From Trichosanthes cucumerina (lineage: Eukaryota; Streptophyta; Magnoliopsida; Cucurbitales; Cucurbitaceae), in contig CM071844.1 in assembly GCA_036507285.1 (NCBI GenBank), positions 27,039,898 to 27,103,897 on the forward strand: a stretch of DNA of 64,000 nucleotides. Reading direction: 5' to 3'. Below, piece after piece: positions 33,169-44,551 of this stretch. The translations under genes and the position numbers were made by a program. The notes below the pieces were generated by a model. The model did not search any database. It saw only the letters and a list, made by a program, of their open reading frames with translations, and was not told the origin of the DNA. Position 1 is the stretch's first letter. Each line of letters opens with the position of its first letter.

Positions 33169-34405
33169 TGTAACGACCCTGAGCTTCCTTTTAATTTTTT
33201 TTTTATGTTTTGGGTAAGATATTTGAAACTTTGTTAAGAGAGCTTTAGAATTTCATGATTTAAAGGTTTAATTTAATGTCACCTAAGGATTTAAGCTTTT
33301 GGAGGTTATTTAATTAAGATTAAGGGCATGCTTGTAGTAAAAAGGAAAAGAAGAGGGCATTTTCGTAAATTTTTGAAGAAGTGAAATTAGGGCTTATTAT
33401 GGTTGTACAACACGATTTTCGAGGCATCCTTTCACCATCTCCTTCCTCCTTCTCGTTAACACGCCGACACCCTAGCCCCCGTTGCCGCCGACCACTCTCC
33501 TTTCGCCGGTCGATGCAGCCGTCGTCCCTCGACCGTCGGTCAGCATCCGTCGCACGTCTTCGTCCCTGCCTCCAAGCCACAAGTCGCCGGCGAGAACACC
33601 ACTGAAGCCGCACGACGACCTTTACTTCACGCCGACAGAGACGAGCTGCCACCTGCAGCCGCTGCAAGCCGAGTCCGAGCATCCAATCGACGGCCTTTGA
33701 GCCACGAGCCGCCTAAAGTCGTACAACGAGCTGCCGGAAGTTGTCATTCACGCCAGATCGAGAGTCGAACGCTCAACTTTTAGGGAGAAATAGTCGGTTT
33801 CGAGCATTTTAACATTCGAGCATCCATAAATCAATCAGAACACGCCTCCTCACTCGCTCACGCGCTGTTGCACGCGTCGGAGAAGTCGTCCTCGCCGGAA
33901 TCACGATCTCGAGCCGCCGTGAACTGCAGTGGGCGAAATCGCTCGAACCAAACCGTCACTTTGGGTTGACCGGTTCATCAATTTTATGGTCGGTTTTCGA
34001 AGTTCTCTAGTTGGTTCTGAATAGATCGGCTCACGAGCTGTCCGGATCTAAGTTCCACCTGCCGAGACGCGCCGCACCTCACGCGCCGCCACACGCGCCG
34101 CCGCTCGTCGACCACGCGCCGCCGCTTGCCGGAGCTGCTTCCGGTTCACCCGTTTTGATTCTCCGAGTTCGTTTTCAGCCTCCGGTTGGGTAATTTCGCT
34201 TGATTATTACTTGATGTTCCAACTAATTGCTATGTAGACTCTAAGTTGTGCTTATGTTAATTAATTAAAGAATTGATGAAATGGAATTAGGGATCCGGCG
34301 TATTAAACACGATTGTGATGAACACTGAATTAGGATCGGAGCTTGAGGAGTTTCAAGCTATGCCAAGGTAAGGGATTTTTGTATGAATTATTTTTAAAGG
34401 GAAGT

Positions 34406-34606
34406 AAATATGTTTCCAAAATATTAGTTTAAAAGAACGAACTTCAAGATTTATCTAAAGACAGATCTTAGAAAAGTATTTCACTCTTTAAATTGGAGAT
34501 GAATTAAATATGTTTCCGAAAGTATTAGTTTAAAAGGAACGAACTTCAAGATTTATCTAAAGACAGATCTTAGAAAAGTATTTCACTCTTTAACTGGAGG
34601 TGAATC
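34406..34606 (+). repeat. Two-copy 100-bp tandem repeat in the gypsy LTR
   Basis: Two nearly identical units starting AAATATGTTTCC at 34406 and 34506. The same duplication is in the 3' LTR at about 39146-39347, so it predates this insertion. Confidence 0.88.
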
Positions 34607-34964
34607 CAAAAGATTTAAGGGTTTAAGAGGACCCAAACTGAAATGACTTCAAGGTATTTGGAACGAGTTTTGATACAATCATGTATAGTTATGTGATCTG
34701 AGATCTTGCATATCTGTCACTATGTTGGATATATATACGTATTTTAATTACAAACGCATTTATGATTTATGATTGAAAGTCATGCTATGATTTATGATTT
34801 ATATGATTGTTGCATCATTAAGAATGCATAGGTATATCTGATTGAATAATGGGACCTCATGCATATTGTATGTACATGAACATGTCATGTAGGTATGTGT
34901 GGCAATTGGTCTCTGAGAACTTATGCATGGTAAAACATGCATCGAGAGACCCTATGGGTCAATA

Positions 34965-35075
34965 TTACAGAGTGCAGTGAGGACTCAAACTTATAGGGGT
35001 TTGTGAGGACTCAAACTTATAGGGAGTGCATGAGGACTCAAACCTATAGGGTCCATGAGGGACTCAAAATGAAAA
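34965..35075 (+). repeat. Short tandem repeat (GAGGACTCAAACTTATAGGG) in the gypsy LTR
   Basis: Three to four imperfect units of about 30-35 bases; the counterpart is at 39708-39815 in the 3' LTR. The copies differ mainly by short indels. Confidence 0.8.
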
Positions 35076-35648
35076 GACTCGGTAGACTCAATTGACCACG
35101 CATAGCCAAAGAGAAAAAGTCATGATTTTATGAAAGAAAGTTTTAGGTCCCATTACAGAAAGCTTTATGATTTTAAAAGTCACGAATAATAGTCATGTTT
35201 AAAAGTCGATTTGAAGGAAAATCATATGCATGTGTTTGCATTTCCCGACCCCCACTTCTTATTACATGGGTATTTTATAATACTCATCCTCTACCACATT
35301 GTTGTGTTTTCTCTGTTTTAAAATGTTTTCAGGTAGAGTCGAGAGCATACCAGGCGAGTGGCATGGATGCGCTACAGAAGCCATGGGAACCGAGTCATGA
35401 ATTCCGCATCCATGATTTAGAAAGAATTTTAAATGATTATTGTCTCCCGCTTATGTAGTACAGAGTTTTGAAACTAGAGGCCGAACTTAATTATGTTTCT
35501 TGTAAACGTTTTGTATTTCTATGGGATCCCAAATTAAATTGATTTTTATCTATCAACTTTTACTTATTTAAGGTTAGTTAGGGCCTCGAATGCATGCATG
35601 AGTAGTAATGTCCCTAGGAATTTATGTTTTAAAAGTAGGGGCGTTACA

Positions 35649-37918
35649 GTTGGTATCAGAGACCAAGGTTATAGGTCTTGTAGACTCGCTTACAGAGTAA
35701 GCAACAAGTATCCCATGGCTAAGTAGCAATTCCAGTCACCGCCAGGTATGCCTTCGAACTAAAAGTTTTCAAACCATATCATGAAGATTATAGAGACAAC
35801 TTTCATATCATGAGGATTAGATATCCCGAGACAACTTTCAAACCATATCATGAAGATTATAGAGATTTGACTTAAGTGTCCCTAATGTTTATAGACTTGA
35901 TGGATTTAGTACTCAAGAAAAGAGTAAAACATTGTGGTGATTAAGTCACCGGAGACGTTCTAGTTAAAACCAGTCTAAGAAGGGGCAGAAAAGACATTTT
36001 GGAAGGATTGTTGTAGACAAAAGGAGGGAAGAGTAAGTTCTAAGATGTGAAATTAGTTGAGAGGTCATCAAGGAGTTACGTATCCAAGTAAATTTCAAAG
36101 AATGTGCATAATGAAATTTGTTAAGCTAAGAAAAGACGAGTACGTAACCTCAAGTGTTTGATGTTAGAAAGGAAATGTCCGAGTTCAGGATGTAAGGCTT
36201 AACGGAAACCTTGTCAAGATAAGACTCACTTGCGCGTTATCAAAAGGGATAGTTTGGACAAGAGAAGGAAAGAGTAGACATTACGAGATGAAAGTCTTTC
36301 AAGAAACCTTGAACAACTAAGTTCGCCAGTAGAACCTTAACAGAGGAATATTGTAGTTCTTGAAAAGTTCAAAGTCTAGAGGTGTTGAATGAACTATTCG
36401 TATGCGAAGTTGAACGTTAGGGTTTCATGACAAAAGAGCCGGAACAGTTAAGAAGTGTAGAGGATACTATTATAAAGCATCCAATTCCATTGGTGTTAAG
36501 AAAATTTTCATTATATTCGAGTGATCACCTGATCAGGCTATTTAAGGAGTCAGAAGGTAAGGGGAGGATGAGTTTTAAAAGACTAATTTCATTTTGGCAA
36601 GAGCGCTTAGTATCGAAATAGTTATCGGTTGAGTTATTTTAAACGAGAGTGATATGAATGACTGTTGCGTCGTGCCATAGTCTAAGGAAAGATTAAGAGT
36701 GTTAGAGTACGAGTTGTATCTTGAATAATTTGTTTTAAAAGGGTCATTCTAATTCCTAGAACTTGCAATGAAAATTTTGTCACTTAATGCGATAACCTAT
36801 AATTGTTTAGACTCTAAAGCAGGGTAAGTCAAGAGGATTTCATTACACTCTCTTAAAGTTTGTTTTAGAGTTGATGTCGCAACCTGATTGTTAGATTATT
36901 GTGTCTTTGAAGAATCATCGTTTACGATTAAAGAAATTTAGTTTCACTTATAATTGGTTGTTTAACATTTCTGTGTATTGTGTGTTTCTGAACCCTGAGC
37001 AATCTGAAAGGAAGTTTGGAGGCATGATTGGTTGGTTTTCTGATTTTAGAAGTGCAATTTCTATCAAACAGGTGTAGAGAAAATTTTGGCATTGTTGTAG
37101 TTACGCCGTTATGCTGCCGAAATTTTCGGGGCATTCTTGTAATAAGAATGACAGAGTTGTACAGAACACTTCATGTGTCACGACAACCAAATGAGACCTA
37201 AGTTTGAGTTACTCCTACCGTGACTTGAAACTTTCAACGAGCTATTGATTTCAATAGAAAACCCCAAAGTTAATTAAATACGCAAGTGAGATCGTCACTG
37301 CAACGTTTACTAAAAGGTCGTTGAGAGTAGCGAAAGGTTAACCATTAATGTGAAGAGTCTCGAACAACCGAACAAAGTTGCTAACTTTATCCTTGAAGTC
37401 ACATTTCTTAGAAAGGTGTTAAAGTTATGGAAACGATGGTCAGCCGGAATGATCGAGTTATGTCTTGAAATGAATGCTAGTAGCTGGTGCAGCAAACCTT
37501 AAAGAGGATTTTGTGACTCAACAACAATGTAATGGTTTTAGCAAAGAGTTCCTTTCTAAAATCACAAAACAGAAGAAACTAATTAAAGGACTAGAGAAGG
37601 AAATATGAGCTAAATATCCCGAGTTATCTTAGAATTTGAATCTGGAACTTTCCAAATTTAGAATCCGGGTCAAGGGCCTTACTTATGCAGGCTTTAGTAG
37701 AGAGACTCCAGTGAAGAGAACGAGTTCAAGTTAAAGTTATGAGACTGTTGGGTAATAAGTTTACGCTAAGATGTGATACTTGAGGAACAGCTGATGTTAA
37801 TTCTCACATAAGAGTCGAACGACTCTTCATAACCGGGTGGGGAAGGTGCTAGCGAGCCATCCTAAATTCTTACGAGATTGGCCACTTTCGAGGACGAAAG
37901 TTCTTAAGAAGGGAAGAT
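35649..37918 (+). other. Interior of the non-coding gypsy element
   Basis: Primer site TGGTATCAGAGAC at 35651-35663. The rest is AT-rich and full of stops in all frames, with short direct repeats (for example CATATCATGAAGATTATAGAGA at about 35777 and 35847). The last 60 bases carry CGAGGACGAAAG and the PPT TTAAGAAGGGAAGA. I recognise no protein domain. Confidence 0.75.
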
Positions 37919-40383
37919 TGTAACGACCCTGAGCTTCCTTTTAATTTTTTTTTTATGTTTTGGGTAAGATATTTGAAACTTTGTTAAGAGAGCTTTGGAA
38001 TTTCATGATTTAAAGGTTTAATTTAATGTCACCTAAGGATTTAAGCTTTTGGAGGTTATTTAATTAAGATTAAGGGCATGCTTGTAGTAAAAAGGAAAAG
38101 AAGAGGGCATTTTCGTAAATTTTTGAAGAAGTGAAATTAGGGCTTATTATGGTTGTAAACACGATTTTCGAGGCATCCTTTCACCATCTCCTTCCTCCTT
38201 CTCGTTAACACGACGCGACACCTAGCCCCGTTGCCGCGAAACCACTCTCCTTTCGCCATCGATGCGGTAAATCGTCCTCGACCGTCGGCCGAAGATCCGT
38301 CGCGACGTCTTCGTCCCCGCCTCCAAGCCACGGTCGCCGGCGAGAACACCACCGAGCCGCGCGACGACGACCTTCTTCTTCACGCCGACGAGACGAAGCC
38401 GCCACTGCAGCCGCAAGCCGAGTCCGAGCATCCAATCGACGGCCTTTGAGCCACGAGCCGCCTAAAGTCGTACAACGAGCTGCCGGAAGTTGTCATTCAC
38501 GCCAGATCGAGAGTCGAACGCTCAACTTTTAGGGAGAAATAGTCGGTTTCGAGCATTTTAACAGTCGAGCATCCATAAATCAATCAGAACACGCCTCCTC
38601 ACTCGCTCACGCGCTGCTGCACGCGTCGGAGAAGTCGTCCTCGCCGGAATCACGATCTCGAGCCGCCGTGAACTGCAGTGGGTGAAATCGCTCGAACCAA
38701 AACGTCACTTTGGGTTGACCGGTTCATCAGTTTTATGGTCGGTTTTCGAAGTTCTCTAGTTGGTTCTGAATAGATCGGCTCACGAGCTGTCCGGATCTAA
38801 GTTCCACCTGCCGAGACGCGCCGCACCTCACGCGCCGCCGCTCGTCGACCACGCGCCGCGCCGCTCACGAGTCGCTTCCAGGATTCACCCGTTTTGATTC
38901 CACGAGTTCGTTTTCAGCCTCCGGTTGGGTAATTTCGCTTGATTATTACTTGATGTTCCAAATAATTGCTATGTAGACTCTAAGTTGTGCTTATGTTAAT
39001 TAATTAAGGAATTGATGAAATGGAATTAGGGATCCGGCGTATTAAACACGATTGTGATGAACACTGAATTAGGATCGGAGCTTGAGGAGTTTCAAGCTAT
39101 GCCAAGGTAAGGGATTTTTGTATAAATTATTTTTAAAAGGGAAGTAAATATGTTTCCGAAAATATTAGTTTAAAAAGAACGAACTTCAAGATTTATCTAA
39201 AGACAGATCTTAGAAAAGTATTTCACTCTTTAACTGGAGATGAATTAAATATGTTTCCGAAAGTATTAGTTTAAAAAGAACGAACTTCAAGATTTATCTA
39301 AAGACAGATCTTAGAAAAGTATTTCACTCTTTAACTGGAGGTGAATCCAAAAGATTTAAGGGTTTGAGAGGGCCCAAACTGAAATGACTTCAAGGTATTT
39401 GGAACGAGTTTTGATACAATCATGTATAGTTATGTGATCTGAGATCTTGCATATCTGTCACTATGTTGGATATATATACGTATTTTAATTACAAACGCAT
39501 TTATGATTTATGATTGAAAGTCATGCTATGATTTATGATTTATATGATTGTTGCATCATTAAGAATGCATAGGTATATCTGATTGAATAATGGGACCTCA
39601 TGCATATTGTATGTACATGAACATGTCATGTAGGTTGTGGCAATTGGTCTCCTGAGAACTTATGCATGGTAAAACATGCATCAGAGACCCTATGGGTCAA
39701 TATTGCAGGGGTCTGTGAGGGACTCAAACTTATAGGGTGCAGTGAGGACTCTCAAACTTATAGGGTCCAGTGAGGGACTCAAACCTATAGGAGTGCAGTG
39801 AGGACTCAAAATGAAAAGACTGTGGTAGACTCAATTGACCACGCATAGCCAAAGAGAAAAAGTCATGATTTTATGAAAGAAAGTTTTAGGTCTCATTACA
39901 GAAAGCTTTATGATTTTAAAAGTCACGAATAATAGTCATGTTTAAAAGTCTGATTTGAAGGAAAATCATATGCATGTGTTTGCATTTCCCGACCCCCACT
40001 TACTGGGTATTTTATAATACTCATCCTCTCTCTAGTTGTTGTGTTTTCTCTGTTTTAAAATGTTTTGGGTAGAGTCGAGAGCATACCAGTAGAGTGGCAT
40101 GGATGCGCTCTGAAGCCATGGGAACCGAGTCATGAATTCCGCATTCATGATTTAGAAAGAATTTTAAATGATTATTGTCTCCCGCTTATGTAGTACAGAG
40201 TTTTAAAACTAGAGGCCGAACTTAATTATGTTTCTTGTAAACGTTTTGTATTTCTATGGGATCCCAAATTAAATTGATTTTTATCTATCAACTTTTACTT
40301 ATTTAAGGTCAGTTAGGGCCTCGAATGCATGCATGAGTAGTAATGTCCCTAGGAATTTATGTTTTAAAAGTAGGGGCGTTACA
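37919..40383 (+). repeat. 3' LTR of the non-coding gypsy element (2.47 kb)
   Basis: Same ends as the 5' LTR. Differences cluster in the GC-rich block (38210-38400, 38830-38890) and in the short tandem repeat. Right TSD TTATA at 40384-40388. Confidence 0.93.
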
Positions 40384-40573
40384 TTATATATGAAATTGAA
40401 CACTTCAATTTCACTCCAGACTATAAACTCCCAATATTTCCATTTTGAGCCAACGGAGGGACCTAATGGATCTACAGATCATGAGCTCCAATGATACGAG
40501 ATTAATCAATCAAACTCTTTGATCTAATTAACCAACATTCATTAACTACGATTCACTCCACTATAGACTCGTA
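40384..40573 (-). repeat. LTR D, third segment, minus strand
   Basis: Continues LTR D after the gypsy element (TATATATGAAATTGAACAC, GAGCCAACGGAGGGACC and so on, as in families B and C), then breaks in mid-LTR after CACTATAGACTCGTA. Confidence 0.75.
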
Positions 40574-40722
40574 CCGCCACCGTAGGGTAGACAAAACCAC
40601 TCCTTCTCTGGGATGAGACTTTCTCGACTAGACCCAAATGCCAAAATAACTCTTATTCCATTAGGCATCCAGTTACCATTTTTCGGTCTGAATCCATTAA
40701 CTCTTAATGAATCCTGTGAGTG
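40574..40722 (-). other. Copia leader fragment fused to LTR D, minus strand
   Basis: The reverse complement of the leader just upstream of gag (compare 11435-11580), including the CCGCCACCGTAGGG word. It joins the broken LTR at 40573/40574 and ends at the Athila-like LTR start at 40723. Confidence 0.7.
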
Positions 40723-40942
40723 TGATAGCGCATAAAATGTGTTATCCTTAGGCTTATTATTGCTAGTTTTGTAATGATTTCAGAACTTTTACTGTTGAAA
40801 TCACTCAATTTCAGGTTAAGGGTACAAACAAGACAATTGGAGACATTTTGAATCACTCGGGATCGAAACGAGGCTATTTGGAGCTTAAAATAACATCAAG
40901 TGGAAGTGAAAGGACCAAACCAAGCTTGAAGACCCGAGGTGA

Positions 40943-41235
40943 TGGCGTTGAGCGTTGCAACGCCGAACGTGCAGCCTTGAAGCATGAATGAATACTGTCG
41001 ATAGCGTTGCAACGCTGCTTTGCAGCGTCGCAACGTTATCTTGATAGAAATGCGCACATGAGGAGCTGCACAGAGGGCTTTGCAGCGTCACAACGCCAAA
41101 TCGATAGGGGGCGCACGCGTTAGGGTAGCAGCGTTGCAACGCTGTCCTTAGCGTTGCAACGTTGCCGACTGTTGTCATATATACCACGCGGTTAGGGTAC
41201 AGCGTTGCAACGCTGTCCCTAGCGTTGCGATGCTG
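40943..41235 (+). repeat. GCGTTGCAACGC palindrome cluster 3, in the Athila-like LTR
   Basis: Exact 12-mers at 40952-40963, 41004-41015, 41131-41142 and 41202-41213, plus near copies such as GCGTCGCAACG and GCGTTGCGATGC. At 41129-41144 and 41200-41215 the palindrome extends to 16 bases, CAGCGTTGCAACGCTG. The cluster ends about 15-35 bases before the TATA box. Confidence 0.9.
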
Positions 41236-41247
41236 TAACGATTAAGC

Positions 41248-41257
41248 CTATAAATAG
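41248..41257 (+). promoter_or_regulatory. TATA box of the Athila-like LTR
   Basis: CTATAAATAG, a near-consensus plant TATA box, in the LTR interior. It places the palindrome cluster in U3, upstream of the inferred transcription start near 41280. Confidence 0.6.
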
Positions 41258-42335
41258 AACCTAATGTTTTCATTACAGGGGAGCCGAATTTGGTAGACTT
41301 TTTGACCTTATTTTCGAAATACACTTTGTAAGAAGAGAGAAAAGAGCATTTTTGGGAGCCAAAGCATCCGTGGAGGTTCGAGATCGAAGACGGGAGCTTG
41401 GAGACGAAGGACCGACATCAACACGTAAGTTTAATTTCCTTTTCTTTCAGATTGTAATACCGTTTTAAGACGTTTCCTACATGTTTAGCTTGATTTTTAT
41501 GTGATTTAGAGTAGCTAAATGTTGTATTTAGGATTTGATTTACTTGTTAAGACTTATTTGCTATGTATTGAAGCATGTTTTGTTCTTATCTTTGGTAATT
41601 CGTTCTTTAACTCTTAATTTTGTTGGTTTAAGTGGACTCGAGAGATAAAACTTTAATTAGAACAAAGTTGTCAAAACCCTTAGGAGTCTGGAATGAGAAT
41701 GACTAAGAAACTTAGGGAAACACATAAAGAAGTTGCTTAATGTCGTGCATGTCGTAGGTTCATATGGAGACTATGGAGTTTATTGCATATGCGAGGCTCA
41801 CTAAGAATCGAGAGGTTTTCTTGAGTATTCTACTTCTTGTTTATAAATTCATCTCATTGGTTCATTGCATGTGTTAGTTAAGTTATTAACTTGTAAAATC
41901 ACTTCCTCGAATCTATCAATTCGTGTCTCCACATATTAGTCTATTGTTAGTTTGTACTTTCAATCACCTACCCATGTTATGTTTATTCACCTAAAATTGT
42001 AGTAATTAATTAATCTAGAAACCCATTCCCGAGGACGATACTTGGACTCTTAAATCACTATACTAAAACTTGACCCGTACACTGCGGTATTGCATATCAT
42101 AAATTATACACAACAACAATGGTGATTATTTAGATTAATTAATATTAGGAGAAAAATTAAAATTTTAGACTAAAGTGTGTTTGTGTGTTTTCCCTATTTG
42201 TTTTATTTCATTGTTTGTTTATTTCCTTATTTATTTTATTTTAGTTTTGTGTGTTGTTTTTTAGTCTTAGTCCCCTGCGTTTGGTTGTGTTGCTATTCTG
42301 TAGAAGTCTTGATCTGAATTACCGATTTTTCAAGT

Positions 42336-43115
42336 ATGACTTTGTATGATTTTGAGTTTCCACCATTCTATTGTTCCTCTCAGGACCCTAGGTATGTGCA
42401 TCATGATTTATCTGAATACCATGTATCTAATTTATACCATTATGTACCCAAAATTGATAAAAAATCTTATGATGGTAGTTATTTAGGCACTTGGGACCAT
42501 AAATTTTTGTACCCTAACCAACCATTAGAAAAATTTTCTCTTGTGGACCAATTAATCGAATATATCTTAGAGTTGAAAATTAAAAATTTGGTTCATAATG
42601 AATTAGAGAGGTTGAATAGGTTAGAAGCTGAGGTGGTAGGACTTTGGAAAATAGTACAGGATAGAGCTCAGTATCTTAATCAGCTAGTGATTTCCCTTAA
42701 GGCCTTACAGGAAAAATTTCTTATACTTACCACTGAGGAGGTGCCACCTAGGAGGACTTGTTCATACGATAGTGAGGAGAGTTTGGGGGAGACTGAGGCA
42801 CAACATAATCAGGTTAGTGACGTAGACATTGGTGATACAATCATTCCCAAAAGGGAAACTCCGGTGATAGAGGTAGAGACTGAGAAGCCCTTTCCCTTTT
42901 TGTCTCCAGAAATTTTCTTTAATCTTCATAGTCAATTGTCCTACACTCACGAGTCTTGTTTTGATTTTTGTTCTTTTGTGTTGATAAACGAAAATATCAA
43001 AAATATATCTTTCTCTTGCGCCCATGAAAAGCAGGATAGCCTTTTAGACTTAGAAGGCTATATCGATTCAAGCAAGAAGGACCTAAAGAAATATGAGCAG
43101 TTTTATGTGCCCTGA
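42336..43115 (+). CDS. ORF of unknown function upstream of Athila-like gag (259 residues)
   Basis: An intact frame with ATG after a T-rich leader. I do not recognise the protein. The N-terminus is aromatic- and Tyr/His-rich (FEFPPFYCSSQDPRYVHHDL); residues 75-135 form a Leu/Glu/Lys-rich region likely to be a coiled coil; the middle is acidic (SYDSEESLGETEAQ); no zinc finger, protease or polymerase motif is visible. Extra ORFs upstream of gag are known in the related Ogre/Tat elements, but nothing here proves homology. It is followed at once by a motif (43117-43175) that recurs after gag. Being open in an element whose gag has two stops makes it notable. It could also be a captured host fragment. 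Confidence 0.5.
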   Translation: MTLYDFEFPPFYCSSQDPRYVHHDLSEYHVSNLYHYVPKIDKKSYDGSYLGTWDHKFLYPNQPLEKFSLVDQLIEYILELKIKNLVHNELERLNRLEAEVVGLWKIVQDRAQYLNQLVISLKALQEKFLILTTEEVPPRRTCSYDSEESLGETEAQHNQVSDVDIGDTIIPKRETPVIEVETEKPFPFLSPEIFFNLHSQLSYTHESCFDFCSFVLINENIKNISFSCAHEKQDSLLDLEGYIDSSKKDLKKYEQFYVP

Positions 43116-43116
43116 T

Positions 43117-43175
43117 AAGTCACCGTCTAGCTAAAGACGTTAAAGAAAGCGCTTTTTGGGAGGCAACCCAAGTTT
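43117..43175 (+). repeat. Post-ORF motif copy 1 (GCGCTTTTTGGGAGGCAACC)
   Basis: TCTAGCTAAAGACGTTAAAG followed by AAGCGCTTTTTGGGAGGCAA, starting right after the ORF stop. A second copy follows gag at 44565-44615. This word is typical of Athila/Tat elements. Confidence 0.8.
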
Positions 43176-43270
43176 TATGTTTTATGCTCTCTGTTTTTAT
43201 GTTTTATGTTTTTATGTTTTCTAGTTTTGTTGTTTTTATCTAATTTCTTTCTTTTTGTACCTCCAGGTGT

Positions 43271-44551
43271 ATGCCCAAGGGGAAAGCTACAGACTTGCAC
43301 CCTTTTGATCCTGAGATCGAGAGGACCTGTAGGAGACTTCTAAGGGAAGGAAAAGAAGAACCTCAGACTATGGCTGATCAGGAGCTCATCAATAATCCTA
43401 AACCCATCAGGGAGTATTTCCAACCTGTGTTTGATTCTGAGTAGACTGGAATAGTCTATGCCCCTATAAATGCTAATAATTTTGAACTTAAGACAGGGTT
43501 TATACAGATGGTTAGGGAAGGTGCTTTTAGAGGATTAGCCACAGAAGATCCTAACTCACATCTGCAAAATTTCTTAGAAATCTGTGGTACAATTAAAATG
43601 AATGGTATCTCTGCTGATAATATTCGCTTACGTCTCTTTCCTTTCTCCTTCCAGGGTAGAGCTAAAAAATGGCTAGGGTCCCTTCCCCCATGTAGTATCA
43701 CTTCCTGGGAGGAGTTGGCTCAAGCCTTCATGACCAAATTCTATCCACTTGTGAAACCTGCAAAGTTAAGGACGGAGATAGGAACATTCAGGCAGCAGGA
43801 GGGAGAGCAGTTATTTGAGGCATGGGAAAGGTACAAGGACATGCTCAGGAGATGCCCACAGCATGGCTACCCAGATTGGCTCCAGGTACAACTGTTTTAT
43901 AATGGACTGGAAGGTAAGACCAAGACCATTCTTGATGCCACTACTGGAGGGGCTTTCATGGCGAAGACTGTGCCAGAAGCACGTGCCCTCCTCGAAGAAG
44001 TGTTAACTGCCAGCTACCAGTGGCCTACAAACAACGACAGATCTAAGCCAGTAGCTTGATTATATCAACTATATGAGGTAACTTCCCTTCGATCTCATAT
44101 GGCATCTCTCATTCATGCTCTGAATAATTTTGCGATCACCACAAACAGGATGCCCTCTCAATGCTCCCAGCCCAATGGAGAATCTACTATGGAGCAACTA
44201 CACTACCTGAACAACAAAAGCAACAACTATGGAGGAAGCCAGACTCAGAATAATCTCCCAACACATTACAATCCAGGTTTTAGGTATCATGAAAATTTCT
44301 CTTATGCTAACAATACTGTTGAATCCTCCTACAGGGTATGCTTCTACATCATAGAGGAAACCATCTCTGGAAGAGACATTGCACTCCTTCATAGCTGAAT
44401 CCAGAAGTAGGTCCAACAGCTGGAAAATGCAGTCACCAGTCTATCTGGTATAGTGACTAGTCATGGAGTTGCAATAAAGAACATTGAGACCCAGATCAGT
44501 CAGATGAATACATCACTCCGAACACTACAGGATAGAAAAGAAACACCTTGA
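43271..44551 (+). pseudogene. Athila-type gag with two in-frame stops
   Basis: One continuous frame from ATG 43271 (MPKGKATDLHPFDPEIERT) to TGA 44549-44551, interrupted by TAG 43442-43444 and TGA 44057-44059. The middle is a clear Retrotrans_gag domain: IRLRLFPFSFQGRAKKWLGS, SITSWEELAQAFMTKFYP, FEAWERYKDMLRRCP, LQVQLFYNGL. After the second stop the frame still reads Athila-like sequence (YEVTSLRSHMASLIHALNN, HYNPGFRYHENFSY, QLENAVTSLSG), with an indel possible around 44340-44400. The zinc knuckle is not seen. No protease or pol follows, so the element depended on others. Confidence 0.85.

Larger units (their letters stand above)
33169..35648 (+). repeat. 5' LTR of the non-coding gypsy element (2.48 kb)
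   Basis: TGTAACGACCCTGAGC start and AGGGGCGTTACA end, directly followed by GT and the primer site. It has a GC-rich block at about 33440-34190, which produces chance ORFs on both strands, and two tandem repeats listed separately. Confidence 0.93.
33169..40383 (+). mobile_element. Non-coding Ty3/gypsy element (LARD-like) with near-identical LTRs
   Basis: LTRs 33169-35648 and 37919-40383, primer site TGGTATCAGAGAC, a 2.27-kb interior and a purine tract, all bounded by perfect TTATA TSDs (33164-33168, 40384-40388). The only chromovirus trace inside is the terminal word TTTCGAGGACGAAAGTTCTTAAG before the PPT; no gag or pol domain is readable. The LTRs are nearly identical over long stretches (one difference in the first 200 bases), so this is the youngest datable insertion here. 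Movement would need enzymes from another element. Confidence 0.9.
40723..42113 (+). repeat. 5' LTR of the Athila-like element (3' boundary approximate)
   Basis: The start is sharp at the break in the copia leader. The end is inferred from the usual Athila/Tat ending (CGAGGACGATACTTGG, then ACTTGACCCGTACACTGCGG, then an A-rich stretch). The primer site is degraded (AATGGTGATTATTTAG), so the exact end is uncertain. It contains the palindrome cluster and a TATA box. Confidence 0.5.

Noticed and set aside
33320..34193. Arg/Pro/Ser-rich ORFs in the GC-rich part of the gypsy LTR (and 38137-38449 in its twin)
   Set aside because: The two LTR copies do not preserve the frame, ORFs overlap on opposite strands, and no domain is visible; treated as GC-rich noncoding LTR.
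35649..37918. A hidden gag-pol in the interior of the young gypsy element
   Set aside because: All six frames are closed at short intervals and none of the gag, protease, RT or integrase motifs can be found, even allowing for shifts.
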